Below, one piece after another: positions 43,883 through 52,756 of a stretch of 64,000 nt of DNA (positions are counted from its first letter, which is position 1; every line of letters begins with the position of its first letter). The notes under the pieces are model-generated. The model ran no database searches and was not told the DNA's origin. It saw nothing but the letters and a program-made list of their open reading frames with translations. The position numbers and the translations under genes were made by a program. The DNA is from Paucilactobacillus suebicus DSM 5007 = KCTC 3549. Its GTDB lineage: Bacteria > Bacillota > Bacilli > Lactobacillales > Lactobacillaceae. The stretch is from positions 1 through 64,000 of the forward strand of contig NZ_AZGF01000009.1 of the NCBI RefSeq assembly GCF_001434475.1. The letters run 5' to 3'.

Positions 43883-44482
43883 ATGTTTACAGGGATTATT
43901 AAAGGAATTGGAACAGTTACGGAAATTAAACGAATTAGTGATACCGCAAAATTGCAAATTTCGACAGACTTAACTGGTCAAATCAATAGTCAAATTGGCG
44001 ACAGCATTTCTGTGGATGGTGTATGTTTGACGATTACTAAATTGGACAATCAGGGCTTTACTGTTGACGTTATGCCAGAAACGGTGCATCGAACAAATAT
44101 CAGCAAATATGTCGTAAATAGAAAAGTCGATTTGGAACCTGCATTACTGGCTTCGGATCGGTTAGATGGACACTTTGTCCTTGGTCATGTTGATTGTACC
44201 AGTACCGTAATTAGCCGTCATCAAGATGAAAACGCGCTTGTTATATCTTTTAGTTTACCTGAAAAGTATAAAGATTATGTAGTTGAAAAAGGGTCGGTTA
44301 GTGTTGATGGTGTAAGCCTGACCGTCGTTGATGCAATCAATAACACCTTTTCAGTTAGTCTAATTCCACACACAATGGATCAAACTGTTCTTGGTGACTT
44401 AATGGTCAACGACGTTGTGAACATTGAGACGGATGTTTTAGGGAAGTACATCGTTAATAAGGCAAAGGAGAAACTTAAATGA
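43883..44482 (+). CDS. ribE: Riboflavin synthase, alpha subunit
   Basis: 199 residues, two homologous lumazine-binding halves. MFTGIIKGIGTV is the family N-terminus; DGVCLTI and DGVSLTV are the repeated ligand-binding strands, and GHFVLGHVD joins the halves. It converts two 6,7-dimethyl-8-ribityllumazine molecules to riboflavin and the pyrimidine. It starts two bases after ribD and overlaps ribBA by four bases. Confidence 0.95.
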   Translation: MFTGIIKGIGTVTEIKRISDTAKLQISTDLTGQINSQIGDSISVDGVCLTITKLDNQGFTVDVMPETVHRTNISKYVVNRKVDLEPALLASDRLDGHFVLGHVDCTSTVISRHQDENALVISFSLPEKYKDYVVEKGSVSVDGVSLTVVDAINNTFSVSLIPHTMDQTVLGDLMVNDVVNIETDVLGKYIVNKAKEKLK

Positions 44483-45696
44483 CAGTTGAACAGTTGAATT
44501 TAAAAATAGAACGTGCGATTGAGACATTACAGCGCGGTGAGTTAGTAATTGTGACAGATTCAGAAAGGCGTGAAGCTGAAGGTGACATGGTTGGATTGGC
44601 TCAATACGTCACTGGAGAGAAAGTAAATATGATGGTAAATAAAGCCCGTGGACTGCTGTGTGTACCGATGGCAGAAGAATATGCCAAACGTCTAGGACTA
44701 ACACCGATGATTAGCAATGCAACCGATGCATTTGGCACGGCATTTACTGTCAGCACTGATGCAAAGAAAACCAGTACAGGTATTTCTGCTTTTGATCGGG
44801 CACTAACGATTAGACGACTAGCAGATATAAATAGTGGATGGGATGATTTTTATCATCCTGGTCACATATTTCCACTAATCGCTAAAAATCATGGTGTTCT
44901 TGAACGCGATGGTCATACTGAAGCCGCAGTTGATTTGGCAAAGATTGCTGGGGCTAGCCCAGTAGGATACATTTGTGAAATCTTGAAAAAAGATGGTCAG
45001 ATGGCAAGACGGAAAGATTTAAAAGCTTTTGCTGAGGGAATGCAAATGCCTATGATCTCAATCGAAGAAATAAAAATGTATCGTTTTGTGCATGATCTGG
45101 ATGTGGCGAAATCGATAACCAAGGTAAAATTACCAACTAAATATGGTAATTTTGACTTAGAGGCATTTGAAACCAATGATTCAAATGAGCCAACTTTATT
45201 AATTTCAAAAGGTGAGATTGAATGTTCACAGAATCTTTTGCTGAGAATTCATTCTGAATGTTTAACAGGGGATGTTCTAGGATCGATGCGGTGTGACTGC
45301 GGTGAGCAACTGGATACAGCTTTAAGGGAAATTGAGGCGAATGGTAGCGGCGCGGTTATTTATCTGAGACAAGAAGGTCGAGGAATCGGCCTAGCTAACA
45401 AGCTTAAAGCTTACAAGCTTCAAGAACAGGGATATGACACTGTGGAAGCAAATATTCATTTAGGCTTTGAACCAGACGAACGTCATTATGGTTTAGTAGC
45501 TGCAATTTTGCACAAAAAAGGAATTAAAACGGTTGAACTAATGACGAATAACCCTGACAAGATTAATCAGCTTGAGAACATGGGGATAAAAGTAAGTTCC
45601 AGAAGAGCAATAGAGATGTCGGCGCATGAAGAAGACTTGAACTATTTGAAAACTAAAAAACGTAAACTAAATCATATCTTGAAAGAGGTAAATTAA
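44479..45696 (+). CDS. ribBA: Bifunctional 3,4-dihydroxy-2-butanone-4-phosphate synthase / GTP cyclohydrolase II
   Basis: 405 residues. Residues 1-205 are the DHBP synthase (DSERREAEGDM, GHIFPLIAKNHGV, RDGHTEAAVDLA); the rest is GTP cyclohydrolase II with the zinc site CLTGDVLGSMRCDCGEQ and the RQEGRGIGLANK arginine loop. It supplies both branches entering the pathway. ATG overlaps the ribE stop. Confidence 0.95.
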   Translation: MTVEQLNLKIERAIETLQRGELVIVTDSERREAEGDMVGLAQYVTGEKVNMMVNKARGLLCVPMAEEYAKRLGLTPMISNATDAFGTAFTVSTDAKKTSTGISAFDRALTIRRLADINSGWDDFYHPGHIFPLIAKNHGVLERDGHTEAAVDLAKIAGASPVGYICEILKKDGQMARRKDLKAFAEGMQMPMISIEEIKMYRFVHDLDVAKSITKVKLPTKYGNFDLEAFETNDSNEPTLLISKGEIECSQNLLLRIHSECLTGDVLGSMRCDCGEQLDTALREIEANGSGAVIYLRQEGRGIGLANKLKAYKLQEQGYDTVEANIHLGFEPDERHYGLVAAILHKKGIKTVELMTNNPDKINQLENMGIKVSSRRAIEMSAHEEDLNYLKTKKRKLNHILKEVN

Positions 45697-46173
45697 ATGA
45701 ACGAGTATTCAGGGACAATCATGGGAAATAACAAAAAAATTGGTATTGTGGTGTCAGACTTTAATGAACTAGTTACCAGTAAATTATTGAACGGAGCAAT
45801 TAATGAATTAAAAAAGTTTGGTGTTAGTATTGCTAGTATTTCGGTTGTTCATGTGCCAGGTGCACTGGAATTACCACGAGCGGCAAGAATACTGGAGCAG
45901 ACAAGTCAGTTTGACGGATTGTTAGCACTAGGTTCTGTTATTAGGGGTGAAACATCTCATTATGATTATGTTTGTTCAGAAACTGCGCGAGGCCTAACGC
46001 AATTGTCATTGAATGGAAGCATTCCAGTAATGTTTGGTGTACTTACTACTGATAACTTAGAGCAAGCAATCAACCGCTCAGGAGGTAAGGGAGGCAACAA
46101 GGGAAGTGAATGTGCTCAAGGAGTTTTACAAATGATCGGATTTGATGAATGGGTAAAAGAAGCTAATATTTAA
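45697..46173 (+). CDS. ribH: 6,7-dimethyl-8-ribityllumazine synthase
   Basis: 158 residues, full length. VSDFNELVTSKLLNGA, VPGALELP, GSVIRGETSHYDYV and the C-terminal NRSGGKGGNKGSECA are the substrate and phosphate-binding segments of this capsid-forming enzyme. It condenses the pyrimidine with dihydroxybutanone phosphate. AGAGGT lies at the end of ribBA; a terminator follows. Confidence 0.95.
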   Translation: MNEYSGTIMGNNKKIGIVVSDFNELVTSKLLNGAINELKKFGVSIASISVVHVPGALELPRAARILEQTSQFDGLLALGSVIRGETSHYDYVCSETARGLTQLSLNGSIPVMFGVLTTDNLEQAINRSGGKGGNKGSECAQGVLQMIGFDEWVKEANI

Positions 46174-46194
46174 TTAGATAAAGTTGAAATGTTT

Positions 46195-46236
46195 GAAGAA
46201 GGCGGAAATCATGAATTGGTTTCTTGCCTTTTTTAA
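46195..46236 (+). terminator. Terminator of the riboflavin operon
   Basis: AAGAAGGC-GGAAATC pairs imperfectly with GGTTTCTTGCCTTTTTT. Confidence 0.7.
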
Positions 46237-46336
46237 GTGTATTTATAAATTAGTCGACTCAAATAAGATAGTTACGTTGTTTATTTTATGTAAATTGAAT
46301 TAGAATTAACATTAAATAAACAATGAGAGGTTTTAC

Positions 46337-47422
46337 ATGAAGTCGGCACAAGATCACATCGATATTGGCGATTATATGAAACTAGCTGCCTGTACTGCAG
46401 TGATGCTTCAACCAATATTACAATATGCACTAAATGCGGGAGTATCAAGTCACGCACAAATGGCGATTGGATTTGTATATGACTTGATTAAATTCACTGC
46501 TCCTGCCTTTATTTTCGGAATTTTGTATACTACAACTAGGCTAACAATTGATAATAACATCACGTATCGTCAGTATTTGAAACAACAATGGCATGCACTT
46601 TTTATTCCGACTATATGGTGGACTTCAATTTATTTGTTGATGATACCATCGGTACAACAAGTAGAGCATTACACTGACTGGAAATCGTTTCTATGGCAGT
46701 TTATCAATGGAAATGCGGCGCCTCATCTGTGGTATAACACAATGATGTTGCAATTTATTATGATCATGCCGATTTTCTGGGTGATTGGCCGATTTTGTCT
46801 GAGCAATGTTAGACGTGTAATTGCTGTTAGTTCGGTCGTAATCTTGCTATCTTGTGCATGGATATGGTTTTACGATTTTAATGTCCTTTATGGGCCTCAT
46901 GCCAAGTCATGGTACTTATTAGATAGATTTTTTATTAGTTTTTTGATTTACGGAGTTTTTGGAGTGCTATCTTGGCAAAATAACGAAACTTTTTATCGGG
47001 TTATCCCAAAAATAAAATGGATTATAGTAATTGTGGCAATTTTGGCATTCGTTTGGACAGGCATTCAAATGGTTTATAGAGGACTACCGGTTAGTTTACC
47101 AAGTGCAGCATATTACCAGCCATCAATGATCATTTATGATTTAGCTATTATTGGTTTGATTTCCATTTTGGGAATATTTCAAATTACGAAGCATTCTTCA
47201 TTTACGGTTTTTGTACATCGCTTTGCCGCGTTTGCATATAAAGCATTCTTGTCCAATGTGTTTTGGTCATACTTAATTTGGGAATTGTTTGGTCAAAAGT
47301 TAGCTAATAAGTCTCTATTTATCGGCATCTTTGTGGTTTATCTATTAACTTGGTTACTTAGTTTTGCTAGTGCTTTCATTATCAACACAGTTTGGACAAT
47401 GATAAAAGTTAGAATAAGATGA
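46337..47422 (+). CDS. Acyltransferase-3 family membrane protein (IcaC-like size and topology)
   Basis: 361 residues with about ten membrane helices. It belongs to the acyltransferase-3 group, which includes WecH, OatA membrane domains and IcaC. APAFIFGILYTTTRL and the segment around NAAPHLWYNTMMLQFIMIMP resemble the IcaC/WecH branch. Such proteins move acetyl or succinyl groups onto surface glycans. The ica locus 7 kb away has no icaC, so this could fill that place, but there is no operon link. GAGAGG precedes the ATG. Confidence 0.75.
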   Translation: MKSAQDHIDIGDYMKLAACTAVMLQPILQYALNAGVSSHAQMAIGFVYDLIKFTAPAFIFGILYTTTRLTIDNNITYRQYLKQQWHALFIPTIWWTSIYLLMIPSVQQVEHYTDWKSFLWQFINGNAAPHLWYNTMMLQFIMIMPIFWVIGRFCLSNVRRVIAVSSVVILLSCAWIWFYDFNVLYGPHAKSWYLLDRFFISFLIYGVFGVLSWQNNETFYRVIPKIKWIIVIVAILAFVWTGIQMVYRGLPVSLPSAAYYQPSMIIYDLAIIGLISILGIFQITKHSSFTVFVHRFAAFAYKAFLSNVFWSYLIWELFGQKLANKSLFIGIFVVYLLTWLLSFASAFIINTVWTMIKVRIR

Positions 47423-47620
47423 AATATAAAATACCATAGCATCAGCATATTTCACTATACAAGGTTATTTGAAATAGTTTTTAAAACATGCTTTGTATTA
47501 TACAAATATTACTGTTTAACAATTACTAACTTGCAGAGCTATCTTTTTTAATAGAAAAGAGATATTATTCTAGTTAGTTTATGTAAACAACTAATCTGGG
47601 ATGCTTTGGGAGATTTAATA

Positions 47621-48859
47621 ATGAATAGTGATTATGATAAAAGTGATTGGTTGACAAGAATTGGGATTCCACACACCTTAGTTTGGGGCTTTGTAGGTCT
47701 ATTTTTATTTGTGACTGGAGCCACCATTGAACAGGGATGGTTTTCTTCAATGCTGTCTAATTTGGGATTTAGTAATGCTCACGTTGGTCTTATTTTTACC
47801 GTGTATGGTATTGTAGTTGCCGTTTTTGCATGGTTAACAGGGGCATGTACACAGATCTTTGGAATTCGACAACTGATGTGGTTTGGTTTTATCCTTTATT
47901 TTATAGGGAGCTTACCACTAGTTTTGATTGCAATTCCTCTAAAAAGTTACTGGTTAATTATGTTGACCTATACTATCAGAGGTGCTTCATACCCGCTTTT
48001 TGCGTATTCCTTTATGGTTTGGTTGAACTTTAAGGCGCCTCAAGAAGTTTTAGCACGTGCAATGTCCTGGTTTTGGATTTCATTTGGGCTTGGAATGACA
48101 GTGTTTGGGCCTTATTTTTCAGGTGCCTTAATGAAAATGATGGGGCAAACGAATTTATTTTATCTGGGATTCTTGCTAGTTATTTTAGGTACATTTTGTG
48201 CGTTAATTCTTAATCGGGATAGTGCAGACATTCCGAAGAGCGAGGAGCCACCATTATCCAGTCTATTGAATAGTTTTACGTTGATCTTCCGACGTCCAAG
48301 GCTTGGATTGGGTGTCATTATTAAGGCAATCAATGACATTGGCAAGTTTGGTTATGTGATTGTGATGCCTTTATATTTGATTCATTATGGTTACACAACG
48401 GCAGAATGGCTGTCTGTGTGGGCAATTGTTAATGTTGTCGGTCTATTTTTAAATTATGTGTTTGGATACATTGCTGATAAAATTGGCTGGCGCAAAACAC
48501 TTGTGTATTTTGGTGGAACATTTTGTGGACTAGGAACGCTGGGTTTGTGGTTGGTACCACAGATGCTTGGCCACAACATACCTGCACTGTTCATTTCTCT
48601 AGTTCTTTATACGATGGGGTTAGGAGGTTTTGTTCCTCTTTCGGCAATAATTCCTAACTTGGTTCCTGAAAATAAAGGAGCAGCAATCTCTGCACTTAAC
48701 CTTGGATCTGGATTAAGTAATTTTCTTGGGCCACTGATTGTTAGTATTTTTATATCTCCATTCGGAGCATCAGGTGCATTAATTGCATTAGCTGTGACGT
48801 ACTTTATAGCTAGTCCGCTCTCATATTTTCTGAAGATGCCTTCAGAGATGAAAGATTGA
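47621..48859 (+). CDS. MFS transporter, RbtT/DalT/CsbX (polyol permease) family
   Basis: 412 residues from the ATG at 47621, eight bases after GGGAG; upstream in-frame codons overlap that site. Twelve membrane helices; GIPHTLVWGFVGLFLFVTG at the start and AYSFMVWLNFKAPQEVLARAMSWFW in the middle are typical of the subfamily that imports ribitol, arabitol and related polyols. There is no polyol dehydrogenase nearby, so the substrate is open. No terminator is obvious before small RNA D. Confidence 0.85.
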   Translation: MNSDYDKSDWLTRIGIPHTLVWGFVGLFLFVTGATIEQGWFSSMLSNLGFSNAHVGLIFTVYGIVVAVFAWLTGACTQIFGIRQLMWFGFILYFIGSLPLVLIAIPLKSYWLIMLTYTIRGASYPLFAYSFMVWLNFKAPQEVLARAMSWFWISFGLGMTVFGPYFSGALMKMMGQTNLFYLGFLLVILGTFCALILNRDSADIPKSEEPPLSSLLNSFTLIFRRPRLGLGVIIKAINDIGKFGYVIVMPLYLIHYGYTTAEWLSVWAIVNVVGLFLNYVFGYIADKIGWRKTLVYFGGTFCGLGTLGLWLVPQMLGHNIPALFISLVLYTMGLGGFVPLSAIIPNLVPENKGAAISALNLGSGLSNFLGPLIVSIFISPFGASGALIALAVTYFIASPLSYFLKMPSEMKD

Positions 48860-48928
48860 ATAGGTTATTCTTCATATATGTGAATTTTTAATGTTGCACT
48901 TGTGTTGTGTTACTCATATAATGTGGGT

Positions 48929-49057
48929 ATACCTATGAATGGTATACACGTCCGCAATTGCAGCTATACAGCCAACTAGCTGTGATTGTTGGAGTACTAC
49001 TCCTAAGACATTTTCTAATTGGTCCAGTCCATCGCACTCATTAGGAAATGTTTTTTT
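48929..49057 (+). ncRNA. Candidate small RNA D (about 129 nt)
   Basis: The best promoter of the set, TTGCAC-N17-TATAAT (48894-48922), predicts a start near 48929. GGTATAC and GTATACA form a 5' hairpin. GGAGTACTACTCCTAAGA in the middle is partly self-complementary and carries ACTCCTAAGA, close to CTCCTAAGA in candidate A. The terminator (49010-49057) pairs ACATTTTCTAAT with ATTAGGAAATGT, then seven T. No coding frame with a ribosome binding site. It is followed at once by candidate E. Confidence 0.6.
49010..49057 (+). terminator. Terminator of small RNA D
   Basis: ACATTTTCTAAT / ATTAGGAAATGT (12 pairs, one G-T) with a 20-base loop and TTTTTTT. Confidence 0.8.
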
Positions 49058-49115
49058 ATTTTAAGGATTATTAAAGTTGGTTGTTTTGTGCATAATGAGC
49101 TGTTATAGTGATCCG

Positions 49116-49244
49116 CAAGCATTGAAACAGCGCAATGCTCACAACATACAAAAAACCTTTTTATACTATTTTTTTGACTATCAAATGTGCAGATAATCAA
49201 ATACATGGCAGCACTCCAATAATGACTATTGGGGTGTTTTTTAT
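49116..49244 (+). ncRNA. Candidate small RNA E (about 129 nt)
   Basis: The promoter TTGTTT-N17-TATAGT (49081-49109) starts 24 bases after the end of candidate D. The predicted 5' end folds as AGCATTG / CAATGCT with an eight-base loop. The 3' end is a terminator: CACTCCAATA / TATTGGGGTG, then TTTTTT. Unlike the others it has no clear CTCCT in a single-stranded part. Its spacing, length and tandem position match the A/B pair. Confidence 0.5.
49214..49244 (+). terminator. Terminator of small RNA E
   Basis: CACTCCAATA / TATTGGGGTG with an ATGAC-type loop and six T residues. Confidence 0.8.
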
Positions 49245-49501
49245 TTAGTTTAATATTCCAAAATTATATATTTAAATGATGATTTTAACGTTCAATAGAA
49301 AAATTAGAAATTAATGTGATACACTTTAATCAGTTGATAAAGATAAATAAAAATCTTAATTAACTTAAAGACATATTTTAATTAGAAATCTATCATTCTT
49401 ATTGACCGTAGTTTAGAATGATTCTAACATAGAATTAATTGAATGTTTGCGTTTGATACCATTAGCAGGGATTCAAAAAAATTAAATGGGGGTTATTTTT
49501 T

Positions 49502-50875
49502 ATGGCAAAGACAAAAGTAATTGTAGTAGGCGCTTCACACGGTGGTCATCAATCAATTCTGGAGTTACTGCACAGATATGATAATCTCGATATTACAATG
49601 TTCGAAGCTGGTGATTTTGTTTCATTCATGTCTTGTGGAATGGAACTATTCCTTGAAAATAGCGTCACTAATGTTTCAGACGTTCGTAATTTTGAGCCAA
49701 AACTTTTTACTGACCAAGGCGTACATGTATTAAATAATCATGAGGTTACTAAGATCAATGCTGACGCTAAGACTGTAACGGTTAAGGACACAAAATCTGG
49801 TGATACCTCTGACTATTCATATGATAAATTGATTTTGAGTTCTGGTGTTACACCAAATTCAATTCCCGTTCCAGGTGCTGATTTAGACAATGTATTTTTA
49901 ATGCGTGGGTACGATTGGGCTACATCTATCAAGGCTAAGCTTGAAGATCCATCTGTTAAGAACATTACTGTGATCGGTGCTGGTTATATTGGAATTGAAG
50001 CTGCAGAAGCTAGTCGCAAAGCAGGCAAGAACGTGACTTTGATCGATATGATTGATCGTCCACTCGGCCTGTACTTGGATGAAGACATGACTAATATTTT
50101 AACAAAGCATCTTGAAGATAATGGTGTTAAGTTAGTCATGAGTGCTCAAATTAAATCGTATGAAGGTACGAATGGTAAAGTAACTTCTGTTAAAACTGCT
50201 GATGGGGAATACGACAGTGATCTCGTTATCCAAGCAGCCGGAGTTAAGCCAAATACGAAGTGGTTACAAGGAACTGTTGACCTTGATGATCATGGATTTA
50301 TTAAAAATGACGAATATTTGCGGACTAATTTACCGGATGTGTATGCGTTAGGTGATGCAACGTTAGCATATTCAGTTCCTGCTCAAGGAAGAATGCCAAT
50401 TGCTTTAGCAACCGTTGCCCGTCGTGAAGCGCGTTATGTCACTGAACATATCTTTGAAAAGCAGCCATCAGTTCCATTTAAAGGAGTTGTTGGTTCCTCA
50501 GCACTAAGCGTGTTTGACTATCACTTTGCTGCTAGTGGTTTAAATACCACCACTGCAAAGCGTGCTGGCGTTAAAGTAGATACGACGTTCTATCAAGATA
50601 CATTGCGTCCAAGTTATGTTCCAACTAATAAAAATAATCCTGATGTTTATGCTTCATTAGTATTTGATCCTCAGACGCATAAAATTCTTGGTGGCGCTGT
50701 ATTATCAACTTATGACATTTCTGCACAGGGCAATGTGATTGCATTGGCGGTTCAGAATGGGTTAAGACTGGAAGACTTGGCCGAAGCTGATTTCTTCTTC
50801 CAACCAGGATTTGACCGTCAATGGAGTCTCTTGAACTTGACAGCACAGCATGCACTTGGTGATGCTCAATTTTAA
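49502..50875 (+). CDS. nox: NADH oxidase (FAD/NAD-dependent, redox-active cysteine)
   Basis: 457 residues. Two Rossmann motifs are visible: VVGASHGGHQSIL (FAD) and VIGAGYIGIEAAEASRKAGK (NADH); ALGDATLAYS closes the FAD site. Cys45 in FMSCGM is the single redox cysteine of water-forming NADH oxidases and of CoA-disulfide reductases; the sequence fits the lactobacillar Nox group that regenerates NAD with oxygen in heterofermenters. GGGGGT lies upstream of the ATG. The cytochrome-b5-like gene follows after 71 bases. Confidence 0.88.
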   Translation: MAKTKVIVVGASHGGHQSILELLHRYDNLDITMFEAGDFVSFMSCGMELFLENSVTNVSDVRNFEPKLFTDQGVHVLNNHEVTKINADAKTVTVKDTKSGDTSDYSYDKLILSSGVTPNSIPVPGADLDNVFLMRGYDWATSIKAKLEDPSVKNITVIGAGYIGIEAAEASRKAGKNVTLIDMIDRPLGLYLDEDMTNILTKHLEDNGVKLVMSAQIKSYEGTNGKVTSVKTADGEYDSDLVIQAAGVKPNTKWLQGTVDLDDHGFIKNDEYLRTNLPDVYALGDATLAYSVPAQGRMPIALATVARREARYVTEHIFEKQPSVPFKGVVGSSALSVFDYHFAASGLNTTTAKRAGVKVDTTFYQDTLRPSYVPTNKNNPDVYASLVFDPQTHKILGGAVLSTYDISAQGNVIALAVQNGLRLEDLAEADFFFQPGFDRQWSLLNLTAQHALGDAQF

Positions 50876-50946
50876 TTAGCCGTTAAATTGACTTATGTTT
50901 AGTAAGCGTACTATACTGGGTGCAACAAAATTATGAGGTGATTACT

Positions 50947-51180
50947 ATGGCAGAACAGACATTTACTAAAGAAGAATTAAGTAAGTTCGATGGTCAAAAT
51001 GGTAACAAAGCATACGTTGCAATTGACGGCACCGTCTATGACATGACGGATGTACCGGCATGGGCTAACGGTCAGCATCACGGTAATGTGGCCGGACAAG
51101 ACTTATCAGATGTGATTTTGAAGTCACCACATGGTAAGAGCGTATTAGCTAAATTAACAGTAGTCGGTAAATTAGTATAG
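50947..51180 (+). CDS. Stand-alone cytochrome b5-like heme/steroid-binding domain protein
   Basis: 77 residues from the ATG at 50947, after GAGGTGA; the longer frame starts before it. FTKEELSKFDGQNGNKAYVAIDGTVYDMTD is the typical b5-fold opening; PAWANGQHHGNVAGQDLSDVILKSPHGKSVL holds the two candidate heme-ligand His regions. In lactobacilli, which cannot make heme, this may bind acquired heme or another ligand. Its place behind NADH oxidase suggests a role in oxygen metabolism. Confidence 0.8.
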   Translation: MAEQTFTKEELSKFDGQNGNKAYVAIDGTVYDMTDVPAWANGQHHGNVAGQDLSDVILKSPHGKSVLAKLTVVGKLV

Positions 51181-51216
51181 TTACGCAAAGTACGTATATA
51201 TCGTAAGAATAATCAA

Positions 51217-51263
51217 AACAGACATTGATTAGCCATAATTTGGTAATCAATGTCTGTTTTTTG
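51217..51263. terminator. Terminator
   Basis: AAACAGACATTGATTA and TAATCAATGTCTGTTT form a 16-pair stem followed by TTTT. Confidence 0.85.
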
Positions 51264-51348
51264 GTGTACATAAAACTTAAAACCCAATTGAAACAAAAGC
51301 TATTTCAGTGCAATTAATTTCAGTTTGAATCTACTTTTTGTTCATACA

Positions 51349-51832
51349 CTACCAAAGATTTTCCTGAAAATCGTTCATATCAGTTAAAAATTGGTTTACC
51401 AGTTTGAGTTCATCGTTGCTATATTTTGAATCAATTTTGGTATGGAGCTCACTGTCAATCATTTGATGCATTTGATCATGAACATCAGCAATTTTTTTAC
51501 CATTATCAAGTAGACGATAATATAGCTTCTTTTGGTCGTTTGATTTCTTGAATGTATCAACTAATTCATGGCCAGTTAAAGACTTGGCGGCACGTGTAAT
51601 ACCACCCCGGGTAACGTTTAGCTCCGTTGCTAATTCAATACCAGTTTTACTATGCTCTTTCAGTGCAGATAACGTGTGCAGGCTAACAATGGAAAGCGTA
51701 CTAATAATTTTTTTCAGTTTAATATCATCAAGATGATCAGCAATCCAGGCTTGTTCACGATTGACTGATTCGTGATTAGAAATAAATCTATGAATTTGTT
51801 CTGAAATTGACTGTTCAATATGTTGATCCATG
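51349..51832 (-). CDS. MarR-family transcriptional regulator
   Basis: 160 residues from the ATG at 51832 (an in-frame TTG at 51840 is the alternative; neither has a strong ribosome binding site). The winged helix reads TGIELATELNVTRGGITRAAKSLTGHELV, with the wing KKSNDQKKLYYRLLDNGK. It lies 35 bases downstream of the azoreductase gene on the same strand, so the two are likely one operon. Two matching inverted repeats over the operon promoter are its probable operators. No cysteine suited to redox sensing is seen. Confidence 0.85.
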
Positions 51833-51874
51833 ATTATCAATCCATTCTAAAATAATTGAACTAATTATACCTTA

Positions 51875-52510
51875 TTAGAACTCCTGTGCCATTGACTTTG
51901 CTTGTTGAATTGCATTATTCAAAATTTTATCGCGTTGCTGTGGAAACTGATCGCAACCTTCAATAAAAATTTTGCTGATATTTTTAATGCCATATAAACT
52001 AAACATGTGGTCCATATATGAATCACCAAAATCAGCCTGAAATTCACCGCTTGCGTTGTTATCATGATAGATTCCACCAGCAGCCTGGATATGAAGTGCC
52101 TTTTTACCATTTAGTAATCCTTCAGGGCCATGGTCAGTGTATTTAAAAGTTTTTCGTGTGACGGCCGTGACATCTAAGTAATTTTTTAATTGATAGGGTA
52201 AGAAATGGTTATACATAGGATTTACAAATACATACTTGTCGGCTGAAACAAATTCATCGACCCAGGCAGTATGCTGTGCGAGTTGATTTTTTTCTGCTTC
52301 TGACATGGGTTTTGAGTACTTAACTTTAAGCCATGCATCAAAAGTGGTGTCGTCTAAAGGTGGAATCTGTTCTTCAAACAGATCTCGAATAACAATTTCG
52401 TCATTCGGGTGACTTTGGCGGTACGAGCTTATAAATTGTTCACCAACCTGTACTGAGAGTCCTTTTTCGTTAGTGTGTGGGTGTGCCATGATTACTAAAA
52501 GTTTTGCCAT
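51875..52510 (-). CDS. azoR: FMN-dependent NADH:quinone oxidoreductase / azoreductase
   Basis: 211 residues, flavodoxin-like fold. VIMAHPHTNEKG (FMN phosphate site), VFVNPMYNHFLPYQLKNYLDVTAVTRKTFKYTDHGPEGL and ALHIQAAGG are the AzoR signatures. The dimeric enzyme reduces quinones and azo compounds by two electrons with NADH and protects from quinone or thiol stress. It is first in an operon with a MarR gene and has a textbook promoter with operators. Confidence 0.88.
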   Translation of the reverse strand: MAKLLVIMAHPHTNEKGLSVQVGEQFISSYRQSHPNDEIVIRDLFEEQIPPLDDTTFDAWLKVKYSKPMSEAEKNQLAQHTAWVDEFVSADKYVFVNPMYNHFLPYQLKNYLDVTAVTRKTFKYTDHGPEGLLNGKKALHIQAAGGIYHDNNASGEFQADFGDSYMDHMFSLYGIKNISKIFIEGCDQFPQQRDKILNNAIQQAKSMAQEF

Positions 52511-52537
52511 TTTTAAAATCTCCTTGATTTACTTTTT

Positions 52538-52595
52538 TGTTGATAGTCAACATTATATCTCAAAATTGTTGAGTGTCAACAAAAAATGTTATTAT
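52538..52595 (-). promoter_or_regulatory. azoR promoter with two MarR-type operators
   Basis: On the minus strand TTGACA-N16-TATAAT drives azoR. TGTTGATAGTCAACA (52538-52552) lies just after the -10 and TGTTGAGTGTCAACA (52567-52581) covers the -35; both are TGTTGA-N3-TCAACA palindromes 29 bases apart. This is an arrangement expected for repression by the operon's MarR protein. Confidence 0.8.
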
Positions 52596-52626
52596 CTATG
52601 ATCTATTAAAAATGTAAGTTATATTT

Positions 52627-52667
52627 TATCTAAAAAATGGTAAAAATTATCTAAAAAATGGTAAAAA
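52627..52667 (+). promoter_or_regulatory. Direct repeat upstream of the response regulator
   Basis: TATCTAAAAAATGGTAAAAA occurs twice (52627-52646 and 52648-52667) with a 21-base period, two helical turns. This suits tandem binding of an OmpR-type regulator, 90 bases before the gene. Confidence 0.5.
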
Positions 52668-52756
52668 CGGTTTCGTTATTGTTGATTTAAAAGTTATAAA
52701 TGCCGATAATCAGGTCTGGGATATGTTTCATAATGTTATCGATGGGAGTAGTCAAA

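Noticed and set aside
49015-49206. Leftward 63-codon frame between the polyol transporter and nox
   Set aside because: It overlaps two promoter-terminator units on the other strand, has no ribosome binding site and is rich in rare-looking Cys/His.
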